From contig OZ025273.1 of assembly GCA_964019165.1 (NCBI GenBank), positions 7,695,605 to 7,759,604 of the forward strand: DNA of 64,000 nucleotides, read 5' to 3'. Shown here in pieces: positions 41,525 through 55,100 of the stretch. Made by a program: the position numbers and the translations under genes. A model generated the notes under the pieces. It had not been told where the DNA came from, made no database searches, and saw nothing but the letters and a program-made list of their open reading frames with translations. The stretch's first letter is position 1; each line of letters begins with the position of its first letter. Origin of the DNA: Mastigias papua. Lineage: Eukaryota > Cnidaria > Scyphozoa > Rhizostomeae > Mastigiidae.

Positions 41525-42010
41525 ACATTCTCCCTGTATCCTTGCGTTGCCGTTACAAGTGTCCGTGCTGTAATGCTCGGTAGAAAACTACCCGTAACCT
41601 AGCCTTACGCTGAGGGGAACTCACGGGAATCGCCAAAATTGTTCCTCGACTAGTAACGATAATTCTTCCGCTGTTTACAACTGTCTCTTCTACTGGTCAC
41701 CCCTCTCTTGATAATTTCGACCTCATCCATCAAGCCAATAGCAACATGCATCTTCTCATACATTATATTCTACTTGTCCTTAGAGACCACCCTATTGTTA
41801 ATTCACAAATGTCAGCCTTCCTTCTTACGGGCTTTTCTGAACAGTTGTTTACTTTTGTCCAGCTTTCCTCCCTTCTCTTTTATTCTTTTATTCGTTGCTT
41901 GTTGCTTTTTTTTAGTTTATTCGCTTGTTTGTTCCCCCTTTACCCTATTTACATTGGAGTATCCCGTTGAAATAGCTCACACTGATGATGGGTCCTGGAA
42001 AAGGTCAGAA
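41525..42010 (+). pseudogene. PLE GIY-YIG C-terminal remnant
   Basis: Continuation of the element at 38040 after the LINE insertion. The final coding words and a following GATGATGGGTCCTGGAAAAG...CGTTTAC-like end are typical of PLE 3' termini. Confidence 0.65.
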
Positions 42011-42829
42011 ACGCTTACGTCACAGAATTACCGGATTTTCTTATGTTATCAAAGGATCAAGCTCTTAAGTTTTGATTGGCTGCATTGCTTTTCCGTAAGT
42101 TTCATCCCAATTCTTGGAAATGGCATCAGTCAATCTGGAGCTGGCATGAAAGTTGATATATTAGGGTGCAGCATCTAGATGTCCCATTGATTTTTGCCTT
42201 TTTATGAATAAGCCGTATTAGTTTTCTAGTTCTATTGCTATCAAACTTTCACGAAATGTATTTTTTGCTAGCAATGGTTGGTTATCTCAGCAGTTTTGCT
42301 CTTTAACCTGTAGGCATTCTAATACCCTTTTGTGTCTAACATGTAACCGTTTGTATTTCAAATTTCTCTAAGTAGGCACGAAACTTGGGCATTCACAAGC
42401 TAGTAATTTTCCAATGATACCACAGAACTTTTTGCTATTGTCCTTTTGATTTCTTGGAAGTGGAAGCCCTATCTCCCAATGCATCATGGGCCTTTCGATA
42501 GCCCTTGATAGTGGAATAGGGTGATACCCTCGTTTACACCTTAGATCAAAGTTTCGAGGAGTTGGCAGTGGTTAAGATTGGTACTTCGCTAATCTCAGAG
42601 TGTCAGTGTTTCACCCTTGTCTAGAACTAACAACATGACATAGATGAATTTCTAGCAGGCTGGAAGAATCTGTGACGTCAGAGATCCCAGACGGCTTTTG
42701 CCGTGGACAGTTGCAGGCGGCCGCAGATACCCACAGTTGGCCACAGATGGCCGCAAACGTATTTCAGTTGCACGACTTTACAATAGGAAGCAAGGACATA
42801 AGAAACATGACGCATAGATCAGGCAAAAC

Positions 42830-43000
42830 CTAAGAAACATTCAAGAAACACAGGCAGGCTGTGCTCCAAAAGTAATCTTGAAAAAATTGTTTTTGCAAGA
42901 AAATTCTGTATCAAACTGGAAACAATATACGTAATTCCCAGAAGTTGAATATTCAACTTCTTATCTCACAGTTTCCTTATCTGGGTTGTTGTTGTTCCTG
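42830..43000 (+). repeat. interspersed repeat, inverted copy of 34205-34390
   Basis: Ordered matches: CAGGCAGGCTGTGCT, GCAAGAAAAT, AAACTGGAAACAA and CACAGTTTCCTTATCTGGGT. Confidence 0.6.
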
Positions 43001-43604
43001 GAAAGTTCAAGAATTTTAAGAAACATTCAAGTCTGGATTTGACAAAAGTTTGAGAAACACCCGTGCTTAAAGCAAACAGTTTGCTTTTTATACTAAAACG
43101 CGTGTATATAGAAACCAGGCTTTAGCTTTATGCAAATCAAGCTTACTTTTAAATGACCTTCCTTGCTTAGAGTGCCTGGGCATGCCGTAAAAGCTCGCTA
43201 ACGTTGTGTAGCACGATGGGAAAACCCTAACGCCATAGTCTTGCAAAGAAGATCAATTTGTTCGACATATGGCTTTAGATCCTTGTTTAGCGAGAAAACA
43301 CCAACTGATTATTGAGCTCATTAATAATCGTTCAATAAGATAGCCCACTTTTTCTTTTTTATAATAGACAAAGTATAGATTTAAGGAGAGGATTTTGTTA
43401 TCTTTTCCATTTTTGTTGTATGTTCCAATTGACTTTTAGGTGGTAGCTGCCTTTCTGCAGTAGCGATTTCAAGGGGCCAGGGGGGCAATTGCCCCACGAA
43501 GAAGACTAGTCAGCATTGTTAGCATGAAGTGGAATGGTTCTAGAAACTAAAATATGGATATTCTGCAAATATATTTTTAAAAACAATTAGCAATTCTACT
43601 ACTG

Positions 43605-43931
43605 ATGCTGCTCTTCAAAGATTTGCAAATATTAACCACTACTTTCTTCATTTGTGTGATGAGTTCTAATGAAATGGGATCTTTCAACACAACTAGCATC
43701 CATCCAAACATGGGGGAATCATTAGTAACCCATCATAGCCACCTTAAGCTTTGGGCCTTGTCAGATTCCTTTTGGAAAGGGTCCGCCAGTTCACCTAGTT
43801 ATAGAGCTCCTAAGATTGCTATACAGGAGTCACAACCTGCCATTCCCAATTACAGGTTTCAAAGGAATGTAGATACTAGAAGCTATAGACCCATTCCTCT
43901 TCAACAGGAAATTCCCCCCCCCCTTAATTAG
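43605..43931 (+). other. unassigned 108-codon open frame upstream of the D8C gene
   Basis: Starts MLLFKDLQILTTTFFICVMS, weakly hydrophobic, and ends in a proline run before TAA. No family recognised and no clear splice link to the D8C exons; it may or may not be a 5' exon. Confidence 0.15.
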
Positions 43932-44030
43932 AACGAGGATGTTGCAAACTGTTATCATCAAACATTATAATTTATACAGACCCATAATGCTTCATGATTT
44001 GTTTACCCATTTCTTTCCATGTTATTTCAG

Positions 44031-44060
44031 CTCCAAAGCCAAGTGGCCTGTTGGTACCCG
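44031..44060 (+). CDS. possible short linker exon upstream of the D8C array
   Basis: 30 nt between TTATTTCAG and GTAAGT, phase 0-0 (LQSQVACWYP). Supported only by splice signals and phase agreement with the next exons. Confidence 0.35.
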
Positions 44061-44607
44061 GTAAGTCATTTTTTTCATAACTTGAAGAACTTATTTATAT
44101 TTGAATTATTTCTAAAGCTTGCAAGTTAACGAGTGAAACTTTAAAGGGGATTAGAGAACCGGAACTAGAGTAGCATACAGGAGCCCTGAGAGAGGACAGG
44201 TGGGGAGATTTCCCGTGCCCAAAATCTGAGAGGGCCCATAAAGTTATGAAATGTATTTTTGGTGATTGTAGTGACTGTCAAATTTCATAGTACACCAGGG
44301 ACCCGGTTGTTCTCATTTGCCTGGAGCTCTTAACGGGCCCGGTGTAGGACTTAAAATGAGTGTGGATATCTGGCTCCCTTCGGAGTTGTGAATCGAAACT
44401 GTGGATATTACACCCAAATTTGTTGCTTAACTAATTTGAATAGCTGCATAATAGAAGATAATTCGATATATGTTTGCATTTATTAACATACAGTAACATA
44501 AATTAACGTATATTAGCTTATTGCCAACAAATATAAATGTGCTTCAACGACGTATTACTACTTTCTATCTTGATGACAACGTCACTTTTATGTGATTCTT
44601 GCTCTAG

Positions 44608-44658
44608 CCGATGAGTTCTGTTTCATCTGCAAGTATCCTCCATCCAACTCCTGCTGCG
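44608..44658 (+). CDS. possible Ser/Pro linker exon upstream of the D8C array
   Basis: 51 nt between GCTCTAG and GTAAGT, phase 0-0, reading PMSSVSSASILHPTPAA. Its composition resembles the Ser/Pro tails of the D8C exons, and its phase fits D8C exon 1. Confidence 0.45.
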
Positions 44659-45471
44659 GTAAGTTAAATGCACGTATACACAGATTCTTAGAATAATGGT
44701 TTCATTTGTATGATAGCAATACTGATAGAAACAAAAGTAGTCGGTATTGTAAAATTTATCTTACAATCAACGGCTAAGAGCTAATTGTGCCAACATACTC
44801 ACTTTTTTTGTAAGAATGTGTTCTATAGTCATAAGACTATCAAGACTCAAAATCGCTGGAGTTTACGAATAATTTTTCACGCTTCATCAATGGTTAGATA
44901 GTTTTGCTTATTTTGGTCTTCTTTAGAAAATAAAACAAACTTAAGCTTATCCGGTCTAGGATTCATTAGGATATGATGAGACTCAGCATCCCTTTAGAGA
45001 GTATTGGTTGCGCAATTTTTAATAAAGAAGGTTTTTGGCAATATTGTCATTGCTAAGCAATTACATACTCTTTTGACGTTTTGACTTTTACCATTGCTTT
45101 TCACATTAGATTTGATCAATTCGTGACATCATACTGGGTTTGCAAATACGAAATAGCTTAATGCAAGATGGTTTATTTTTTGTACTTTTATGGAGGAAGA
45201 AGTACGATTACACCCCAATGCAGACAATGAAATTAATTTGCTTTACTACGTTCATCTAACTTCTTCCTAATGAACCATTAAGTTTATTTTACTTTGGTCA
45301 TGTTTATACTTTCCAACAATGCTATAAAACTATTGGTGGTTGTGTCACATTGTCACATTTTTGCAACATTAAGCATCGCCCAGTAAAGCATCTCCTTTTT
45401 CACCTTACACACCATTCTCCTTGTTTGATCGATAGATATGTAATGGATTGTGAGAGTTCAAGAAAATAGCT

Positions 45472-45543
45472 GACCCGAGCGGGGTTGCAACTTGCGATAC
45501 ATGGCTTTGGCCATCAACTGCTTTATCATTGAGCTATCGGGTC
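45472..45543 (-). pseudogene. tRNA-like sequence in the intron before D8C exon 1
   Basis: 72 nt on the minus strand with a perfect seven-pair acceptor stem (GACCCGA with TCGGGTC) and a box-A-like TAGCTCAATGA. The T-arm (AAGTTGCAACC) and anticodon arm are degenerate, so no anticodon can be assigned. It is duplicated with the intron (see 47595-47666). Confidence 0.6.
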
Positions 45544-45728
45544 ATAGTTTCAAGCCTATTTCCCTAGGGTAGCTTATTTGCTGGTACTGCTTATCTCTTC
45601 GCCAATTTGGATTACTGAGCCAGTGTAGCTCCATAGAATGGGTGTTGCACTTGATGTTTGGAGAGGACTACCCACACCAGATATATTATACATGATGGTA
45701 AATAATTTTTGTAACTTTTCCACTATAG

Positions 45729-46175
45729 AATGGATGCTATTCGTATGGTACCCTGAGTGAATACAATCGAAAAGACAGTTATGGTTCAAGTGGATATTGT
45801 GACGCATATCTTCATGGTTGGTATCGCTTTAGTGGTGCAGCTGGTGACAGACTATCGCAAACGTGTCAGACTGGATCTTACAGTGGGTGTGCGAGTCACT
45901 ATCGTGGTTGGATGAGTGGTTCATTGCCAAATTATTACGAGGGAATGGTTAGAAGGACAGTTTATTTTGCAGACCGATATGGCAGTTGCTACTCTCGTTC
46001 AACAATCATTTGGGTACAAAAGTGTAGTGGTGGTTATTATGTGTACTACTTCCAACGTAATGTATTCAGCTGTAATTACCGATACTGTGGATCTGGTTAT
46101 CAAGGTTCAATTGCTCCCTCACCTTCGATAACACTTTCTGTACCATCTTCATCAGTAGCTCCTTCGCCGCTTACG
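45729..46175 (+). CDS. D8C exon 1 of the array
   Basis: 447 nt, symmetric phase 0-0. Reads NGCYSYGTLSEYNRKDSYGS to CNYRYCGSGYQGSIAPSPS and ends in a Ser/Pro linker. Has eight cysteines. Confidence 0.92.
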
Positions 46176-49100
46176 GTATGTAGATTTTGCGCCATTTGAG
46201 CTATGATTGATAACCACTTCTGTTTGATAGTTGATGCATAGAGTATATGCCCAAAGATGTGAAGATTGTGTGTATGACATATAGTTTTAGAGAAAAAAAT
46301 ATTTTCAATATTTCCTTGCGATGCATTTACTAAGTATTTGGATATTTTCGAATTCTGTGAGTATTGCATGCTTCTAAATATAGCACAGCTGAGCGTTAAG
46401 TGACCAATTCTTTAAATTTTACATCCGAAAAAGTACCATGACATCCAAAAGAAGACAATAGATTCATATGCTTTAGCTAGACACACGTTAGGTTACACAA
46501 TTGCTATCATTGTATTTATTGAAACTAACAATGATATTATTAATCTTCTCTGCTACAGAGTGGATGCTATTCATATAGTACCCTGAGTGAATACAATCGA
46601 AAAGATACTTATGGTTCAAGTGGATATTGTGACTCTTATCTTCTTGGTTGGTATCGCTTTAATGGTGCAGCTGGTGACAGACTATCGCAGACGTGTCAAA
46701 CATATTCTTACCGTGGCTGTGCTAGTTACTATAATGGCTGGATGAGTGGTTCATTACCAACATATTACGAAGGAGTAGTTAGAAGGACAGTTTATTTTGC
46801 CGAGAGAGGTGGAAGTTGCTACTCTCGGTCAACAATTATTTGGGTGCAAAATTGTGGTGGTTATTATGTGTACTACTTCCAACGTAATGCACTCAGTTGC
46901 AATTACCGATACTGTGGATCTAGCTATCAAAGTTCAATTACTCCCTCACCGTCGATTACAAGTGCTCTACCAGCTTCATCAGTAGCTCCTTCGCCCCTTT
47001 GGGTATGTAGAACTGATGCCCTTTTGACCTGTTATTGATAATCATCTTCTTGTGGTAATTAATGCATTGGTTGTATGCTAGACCATATGAAAATTGTGCT
47101 TGTGACAGGAAATTGTACTGAAAAAGACATTGGCACTGTTGCTATTTCGAAGCAATCACATTATATTTCAGCATTTCCTATTTTGTACCAGTGTTATTCC
47201 GCATTGAATATGATCGATTGATTTGTGTCGTAATACTATGTTTGCAAATACGAAATAGCTTAATGCAAGATGGTTTATTGTTTGCACTTTTGTGGAGGAA
47301 ATCGTACGATTGCACCCCCCAAAAGGAAAATCCAATTAATTTGATTTAATACATACATATAAATTCTTTGTAATTAGCCGTTAAGTCTATTGTACTGTAA
47401 TCATGTCTATACTTTCCACCAATGCTATCAACCTATTGGTGGTTGTATCACATTTCCACGTTTTGGCAACGTTAAGTATATTGCTTTTAGGGATTTCATG
47501 TCAGACTTCCCCTTTTAACCTTATACAGTATTCTGTATTCTCTTTGTTTGATAAATAGATATGTAATAGATTGTGAGAGTTCTAGGATATATCTGACACG
47601 AGCGGGGCCCGCACGCGCCACACATACCTTTGGCCGTCAAGTGCTTTATCATTGAGCTATCAGGTCATAGTTTCAAGCCTATTTTCCTACGGTAGCTTAT
47701 TTGCTGGTACTGCCTCTCTCTTCGCCAATTTGCACAAAATAAGCCATTGTAGCACCATAGCAATGTGTGTTGCACCTGATGTTTGGAGAGGACTACCTAC
47801 TCGAGATATGTATTACATTATGAATAATAATTTTTGTAAATTTTCCGCTATAGAGTGGATGCTATTCCTATAGTACGCTGAGTGAATACAATCGAAAAGA
47901 CAGTTATGGTTCAAGTGGATATTGTGACTCTTATCTTCATGGTTGGTATCGCTTTAGTGGTGCAGCTGGTGACAGACTATCGCAAACGTGCCAAACACAA
48001 CATTACTATGGTTGTGCTAGTTACTATAATGGTTGGATGAGTGGTTCATTACCAAATTATTACGAAGGAATGGTTAGAAGGACAGTTTATTTTGCAGACC
48101 GATATGGCAGTTGCTACTCTCGGTCTACAGTCATTTGGGTACAAAATTGTGGTAGTTATTATGTGTACTACTTCCAACGTAATGCACTCAGTTGCAATTA
48201 CCGATACTGTGGAACTAGCTATCAAAGTTCAATTGCTCCCTCACCACCGACAAGCCCTGTTTTATCTTCATCAGTAGCTCCTTCGCCGCTTACGGTATGT
48301 AGATTTTGGGCTATTTTAGCTATGATTGATAACCACTTCTGTTTGATAATTGATGCATAGGGTATATGCCCAAAGATGTGAAGATTGTGTGTATGACATA
48401 TAATTTTAGAGAAAGAAAATATCTTCAATATATCCTTGGGATGCATTTACTAAGTATTTCGATATTTTCGACTTCTGTAAGTATTACATGCTTCTAAATA
48501 TAACACAGCTGAGCGTTAAGTGGCCAATTCTTTGAAGTTTACACCCGAGAAAGCACCATGACATCCAAAAGAAGAATATGGATTCATATGCTTTAGCTAA
48601 ACACACGTAAGTTTACACAATTGCTATCATTACATTTATTGAAATTAACAACGATATCATGAAGCTTCTCTGCTACAGAGTGGATGCTATTCCTATGGTA
48701 CCCTTAATGAATACACTCGAAGAGACACTTACGGTTCAAGTGGGCATTGCGACTATTATCTTCATGGTTGGTATCGCTTTAGTGGTGCAGCTGGTGAAAG
48801 ACTATCACAAATGTGCCAAACGCACTATTACAGTGGTTGTGCTAGTTACTATCGTGGTTGGATGAGCAGATCATTACCAAATTATCACGAAGGAATGGTT
48901 AGAAGGACAGTTTATTTTGCAGAGAGAGGTGGAAGTTGCTATTCACGGTCAACAACTATTTGGGTACAAAATTGCGGTAGTTATTATGTGTACTATTTCC
49001 AACGTTATGCACTCAGTTGTAATTACCGGTACTGTGGATCTGGTTATCAAAGTTCCATTGCTCCTTCACCATCGACTACAAGTTCTGTACTAGCGTCATC

Positions 49101-52100
49101 AGTATCGCCTTCGCCGCATGGGGTATGTAGTCTTCAAGCTATTTTGAGCTGTCCTTGTTAGCCCAATCTCTCTATGGTAGTTAATAGACAAATCGTCTGC
49201 TTCAAGATCTCAAGTTTTTGGTTGTGATATGCAACTTTATTGAAAGATAAGTTTGGCAATATTGCCATTGGGAACCAATCACATAATATTTCTACATTCT
49301 CGATGTATATCATTGTTATTGCACTTTGATTTGATCAATTCATTTGCTTCATCATACTTGATTTGCATATGAGAAGTAGCTTAATGCAAGATGGTTCATT
49401 TCTTTCACATGTATGGAGGATGAAATACGATTGTACCCAAAGAACGCAATGCAGTTTGTGTGCTTAAGCTGCATGCATGTATATCCTTCCTAATTAGCGA
49501 TTAAATCCAGTACTATAATCATGTTTATGCTTTTCAACAATGCTAGCAACTGACAGGTGGTTGTGTCACAGTTTCACATTGTTCGAGGTTTTTGAGTCCA
49601 TTGTTTTCGATGATTTTATGTTAATATCCTTTTTTCAACTTGCAGAATGTTTTTCTTTCTCATTAATAGTTATATGATAGATGAAAAATAGTGTCAAGTA
49701 TTTTTCCACTATAGAATGGATGCTATTCCTATAGTACCCTGGGTGAATACAACCGAAAAGACAGTTATGGTTCAAGTGGATATTGCGACTATTATCTTCA
49801 TGGTTGGTATCGCTTTAGTGGTGCAGCTGGTGACAGACTATCGCAAACGTGTCAAACAGGATATTACAGTGGTTGTGCGAGTTATTATCGTGGTTGGATG
49901 AGCGGTTCATTACCAAATTATTACGAAGGAATGGTTAGAAGGACAGTTTATTTTGCTGAGAGAGGTGGAAGTTGCTACTCTCGGTCAACAATTATTTGGG
50001 TACAAAATTGTGGTAGTTATTATGTTTACTACTTCCAACGTAATGTATTCAGCTGTAATTACCGATACTGTGGATCTGGTTATCAAAGTTCAATTGCTCC
50101 TTCACCATCATCGACAAGTTCTGTACTAGTATCATCAGTAGCTCCTTCTCCGCATGGAGTAAGTAAATTTTACACTAGTTTGACCTCTGATTTATATTCA
50201 CATCTGTTTGATAATTGATAGATAGATTATATTCCCAAAGATATTAAGATGGTGTCTGTGGCACACAATATTTTAAAAAGAGGTATTTTGCAATATTGCC
50301 ATTGCCAAGCAATTACATGCTTTTTCGACTTTTTTGAATTGTACAAGTGTTTTTCAAATTGGGTTATCAGTTCATTTGCATCCTCATACCGGGTTTACAA
50401 CAGCAACATAGTTTAATGCAAGATGCTGTGTTGTTTGCACTTCTGTAGAAAAAGAAATGCGTTTACACCCCATAACAGAGAATCCAATTAGATTGCTTTA
50501 CCACCTACCTGTAAATTCTTCGTAATGAGCCATTAAGTCTATTGTACTGTAATCATGTTTATACTTACCAACAATGCGATTGGCCTATTGGTGTTTGTGT
50601 CACATTTTCACATTTTTCAACGGTAAGTGTTTTGCTTTCAAAGATTCATGTCAGCATCTCCTGTTTCACCTTGTCAATATGCATCTTGTTTGATCGATGG
50701 ATATGTAGCAACTTGTGCTTTATCCCTTTAAGTGCCCTTATCATTGAGCTTTTGAGTCATAGTTTCAAGCCTATTTTCCTGGGGTGACTCATTTGCTTGC
50801 ACTGCCTCTCTCTTCGCCAATTTGCACAAAATAAGCCATTGTAGCACCATAGCAATGTGTGTTGCACCTGATGTTTGGAGAGGACTACCTACTCGAGATA
50901 TGTATTACATTATGAATAATAATTTTTGTAAATTTTCCGCTATAGAGTGGATGCTATTCCTATAGTACGCTGAGTGAATACAATCGAAAAGACAGTTATG
51001 GTTCAAGTGGATATTGTGACGCATATCTTCATGGTTGGTATCGCTTTAGTGGTGCAGCTGGTGACAGACTATCGCAAACGTGTCAGACTGGATATTACTA
51101 TGGTTGTGCTAGTTACTATAATGGTTGGATGAATGGTTCATTACCACATTATTACGAGGGAATGGTTAGAAGGACAGTTTATTTTGCACAGCGATTTGGC
51201 AGTTGCTACTCTCGGTCAACAATTATTTGGGTACAAAATTGTGGTGGTTATTATGTTTACTACTTCCAACGTAATGTATTCAGCTGTAATTACCGATACT
51301 GTGGATCTGGTTATCAAAGTTCAATTGCTCCTTCTCAGTCTTCAACAAGAGCATTAGTTGCTGCATCATACTTTTTACCACAAAATGTACGTAATGTTTA
51401 GCATTTAAATCCTTATGCTGTTTTCATGTTCTGCTTATTGTTATTTCTGTTAGGGGCCTTTGTTCGTCTTTATACAGCCATCTCTTCCATTCTAGATTAT
51501 TTTAAGTATTATGCAGGTATAGCTTTATGACAGTATCAAACAAGTACCAGCACTGTCGCATTTTGAAAAGAGGACCAATGACTGGACAGCTGCTAGATGC
51601 ACCTGTAGAATATGTCACTGATTAATGATATTATTTTTTCTATTTTGTATATATTATGTTTGTAAATGGTTGATTTGAATTAGTATTGTCTTAATATTAC
51701 TGTAAATACCAACTTAAACTATTGATTTGAAATGAAAAGAAATGTGGTTTTTCATTACGCATTTCAAATATTTAATGGCAATTATTCTTCAACGTAGCTG
51801 ATAACCAAGGCTTCTCCGTTATAAGCTTAAGTACTTGAACTTTGTGTTGAACTTAAGGGATGAAGCCTAGTTTGAATTTACAAATTGAAATAGATGCACT
51901 ATTATGCCCACTGGTCAATATTTTGATGAACAGCTGTAATTCGATAGTAGCATTACTGCAGCTGTGCGCGGTTAGCTCTGAGTTTCTTTTTGAGCAAGTT
52001 GCAGAGGTATTATGTTACAAATTCATAAGAAGAGATTTCAGAAAGCTGATAAACGGATATTCTTCAAAACATCCTTCTTATACATCACTAGGTGCTTTTC

Positions 52101-55100
52101 GTGTTTTTCGGCTGTATACGCTATTTATTGTTGTATTTTCTCAATTTTCTAAAGTTTTTTATGTTGTTGTATAATTCCATATTGCTTTGGTTGTGTTGTT
52201 GTAAAAAAATCAAGCACTTTGGAAATTTATTCTTTTGGCCGCAGGCAACTCCAACTACTCAGCACTATGATGCTTGCGACCACTACCAGATTCTGACAGA
52301 CCCAACACGTGCTCACTCTTACCGTGATTGGTATACAAACAAATGTGACAACCAGTTATATGGATGGTACCGTTTTATGGGGCAAGCCGGGAACAGGATG
52401 CAATACAGCTGTTCATCTGGAGTCAGTGGATACTACAGGTGTGGCTCAATGTATCAGGGCTGGTTATTGCAATCTCATCCTAGCATACACGAAGGAGAAG
52501 TCTACCGAACAGTATGCTTCTCAAGGCATAGCAGTTGCTACTGCCAATACCAGAAGACGATTAAAGTCAAAAATTGTGGCAGTTTTTATGTTTATTGGTT
52601 AGATGGGACACCGACATGTAGCCTTAGATACTGCGGGGCCAAAGGTAGGAATTCAAAAGTAAAACTTCACCCGATGCGTAAATTTTACCATCAACTCTGT
52701 TAATATAGAGTGGTGGTTTTGAATATGGTAAATTCCGAAGACAGTTTGTAAGTTTTAGATTTCAATTGAAATCTGTTAAGCATATTGGTTCTGTTGTTCG
52801 AGTTCATTGAGTTGAATTTTTCCTGGTTAATGATATTGGAATACATGATTGTAGCTTATATACTGCGAAAAGATTTGCTGTCGTATCTCTTACAACTTAA
52901 ATTGTGTTTGTAATGGTTAGGTAATTTGGTTGCTTCGAAGTATACGTGTGAGATTTTTTATTCTAATGATAGCTGTGAATCTTGGTAGCGTACCTTGGTC
53001 TTTTATTCTATTCATTAATGTAGAAATGACGTTAGCAAGTCGGATAAGGAAAATGACTGTATCTAAATGCTATGTTTTTTATCACATGTGGTTATTTCTC
53101 TAGATTCAATGACAAGGGTTTCTTGCGGCAGTAATTACATGCGAATTGATCTATACAGACAGTATTTTAATGCATCTCGCTATGAAACAATTACACTACG
53201 TGATCGAGCGTGCAGGGCGTCGTATTCAACAGGGCTCATAACATTAGGAAGTGTCCCAAAGTATTGCGGAGGAACGCGACGGGAAACCCAGAAGTACATC
53301 ATCTATACAAATGACGTCATCTTAACTGCCAAGCAGAATGCAGACATGGTAACACGTGATCACGATGAGATTATTCAATTCTCGTGTAGATATGATAGAA
53401 ACGGATACGCCAGTGGAACCTCGTTTCTACCTATCAGCAGGATTTCGGGAAATGAGTGTAAGTTAAATGTAATAGACATTACTTGGTGCTCAAGAGATAT
53501 TGATATTAATTTATGTGAATTTGCATTTTATCTATCCAGAAAATATTTGTTTAATAAATGTAATCCAACAAATTTGTTTTCCTCCTATGTAACATTCTCA
53601 CGATCATTTTGAAATTCTTCACCTTGAATAGTAGTTAGTGAATCCTCCAGTATCTCAGATTCTTGTTTTGCTTCATAGCTTTTCACAAGTTTGCAGAAGA
53701 GCTCCTCACAATTTATGCTCATTATTGAAATACAGAGTCCTAGTCAATAGGATTGTCGTAGAGACCCTTTTTCAATGAGCAACTTAGATGAACCATAGAC
53801 CACAAAGATTTTGTCATAGACCATTATATTATACTGTTTTCTATAATTTTGGTTTTGTCATCTTTTTGCAGCTAGTATTGGTAGCTTCACATTCAACTTT
53901 GAGATGTTCAAAAGCAAGCAGTACACGTACCGATTTTATTCATACCCTGTGAAAGTTCAGTTGAGGGATTACCTGTACTTTCAGGCAGTGGCAAGTACAG
54001 TAGACGGTGGCCTAGTACTACTTGTTGACCAGTGTTACTCAACTCCAACTATGAACAGAAACCACCACTCCAAGTATATATTCATCAACAATGGGTGAGG
54101 AGAACCTGCTACACTTATGGCAGTTAAAAATATTGACGCATATGCTGCTCATGCAGTGACTATGTTGCCAGTAATTTGTTTCTATACCCCAAAAAATCCC
54201 AGCATCGCATACATATCTACTAGTTCTTACATTTGTGGATACTTTTTCTGCATACTTTTTGTATAAGAACACCTAACTTTTCGATTTTGAACCTAAGTTT
54301 CTTTTTGAATTATGCTTGAATATTTGCGATTTTAAGCGGTAGTAGTCATATGAACGATATTCTTGTACTAAAATGTGTGTAGCTGATACTCCCCGGAGAG
54401 TTGCTTAATCGCATCATAGCATCATAGCATCATAGCATCATAGCATCATAGAATCATAGCATCATGCCATAGCATAGTACTCCCTTACCGGATAAATGAA
54501 GTTCACACTTGTTTTGTTTTCTTAAGAAAGCTCAAGTAAGCAAAATATCTATCCCTTGTTGAAGCTTGAACCTTGCATTATTCTTAAATTATTCTCGATT
54601 TTTAGCCTTGATATTCATATAGACTGTATTCGTATAAAACCAAATGTGCATATGATGTTCATTTAGTAACCATAATGCAAGTAAACTTGTTTCTGTAACC
54701 AGAAAATCCCAACATCGCATGCATGTCTAAATGTACTTGCATTCCTGTGTATATCTCCCACGGATGGTAATCACTGTCTTAGCATGTGGGGATGACAGTC
54801 AGATACTTTTGGATGCAAATTTTTTTCTTTTCGATATTTCTGGGTTATGAGATTTTTTTAAAAACTGTGGTTTGATACTTTTAGGCATAGAATTTTTGGA
54901 ATTTGATATTTATGCATTCCTTCAAAACACACGCCGTTGTTCTTCACAATTATTGTTGGTTTTGTTGAGCAGAATGTTGATATTTTAGGGTTTTATAGAA
55001 ATGGCTTGATGTTTTTGAGTTATGTATAGATTTTGCTAAACTAATGTCCCCGTATGCTATGATGCTGAGTGCCGCCCCTGGGATGCATCTTTTAGTTCGA

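Larger units (their letters stand above)
44900..51386 (+). repeat. tandem duplication array of D8C exons with their introns
   Basis: Introns alternate between a long type (before exons 1, 3, 5 and 6; shared AATGCAAGATGG and TTGATCAATTC words) and a short type of 383-384 bases (before exons 2 and 4; shared CACAGCTGAGCGTTAAGTG). So the duplicated unit was long intron-exon-short intron-exon, doubled, followed by single-exon copies 5 and 6. Confidence 0.88.

Noticed and set aside
45472..45543. Functional tRNA gene
   Set aside because: Acceptor stem is perfect but the anticodon and T arms do not fold normally and no anticodon can be assigned.
45912..46199. Open frame starting MSGSLPNYYEGMVRRTVYFA as a stand-alone small gene (also 46742, 48037, 49898, 51129)
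   Set aside because: These are the 3' halves of the D8C exons read from an internal ATG; the exon frame is open well upstream to the splice acceptor.
48659..48865. Hydrophobic frame (VQVGIATIIFMVGIALVVQL) as a membrane protein
   Set aside because: It is an alternative frame of the D8C exon; it recurs at 49716 because the exon is duplicated.
52092..52240. N-terminal extension of D8C exon 7 to an ATG at 52092
   Set aside because: A clear acceptor (GGCCGCAG at 52244) and phase agreement with D8C exon 6 show the upstream part is intron.
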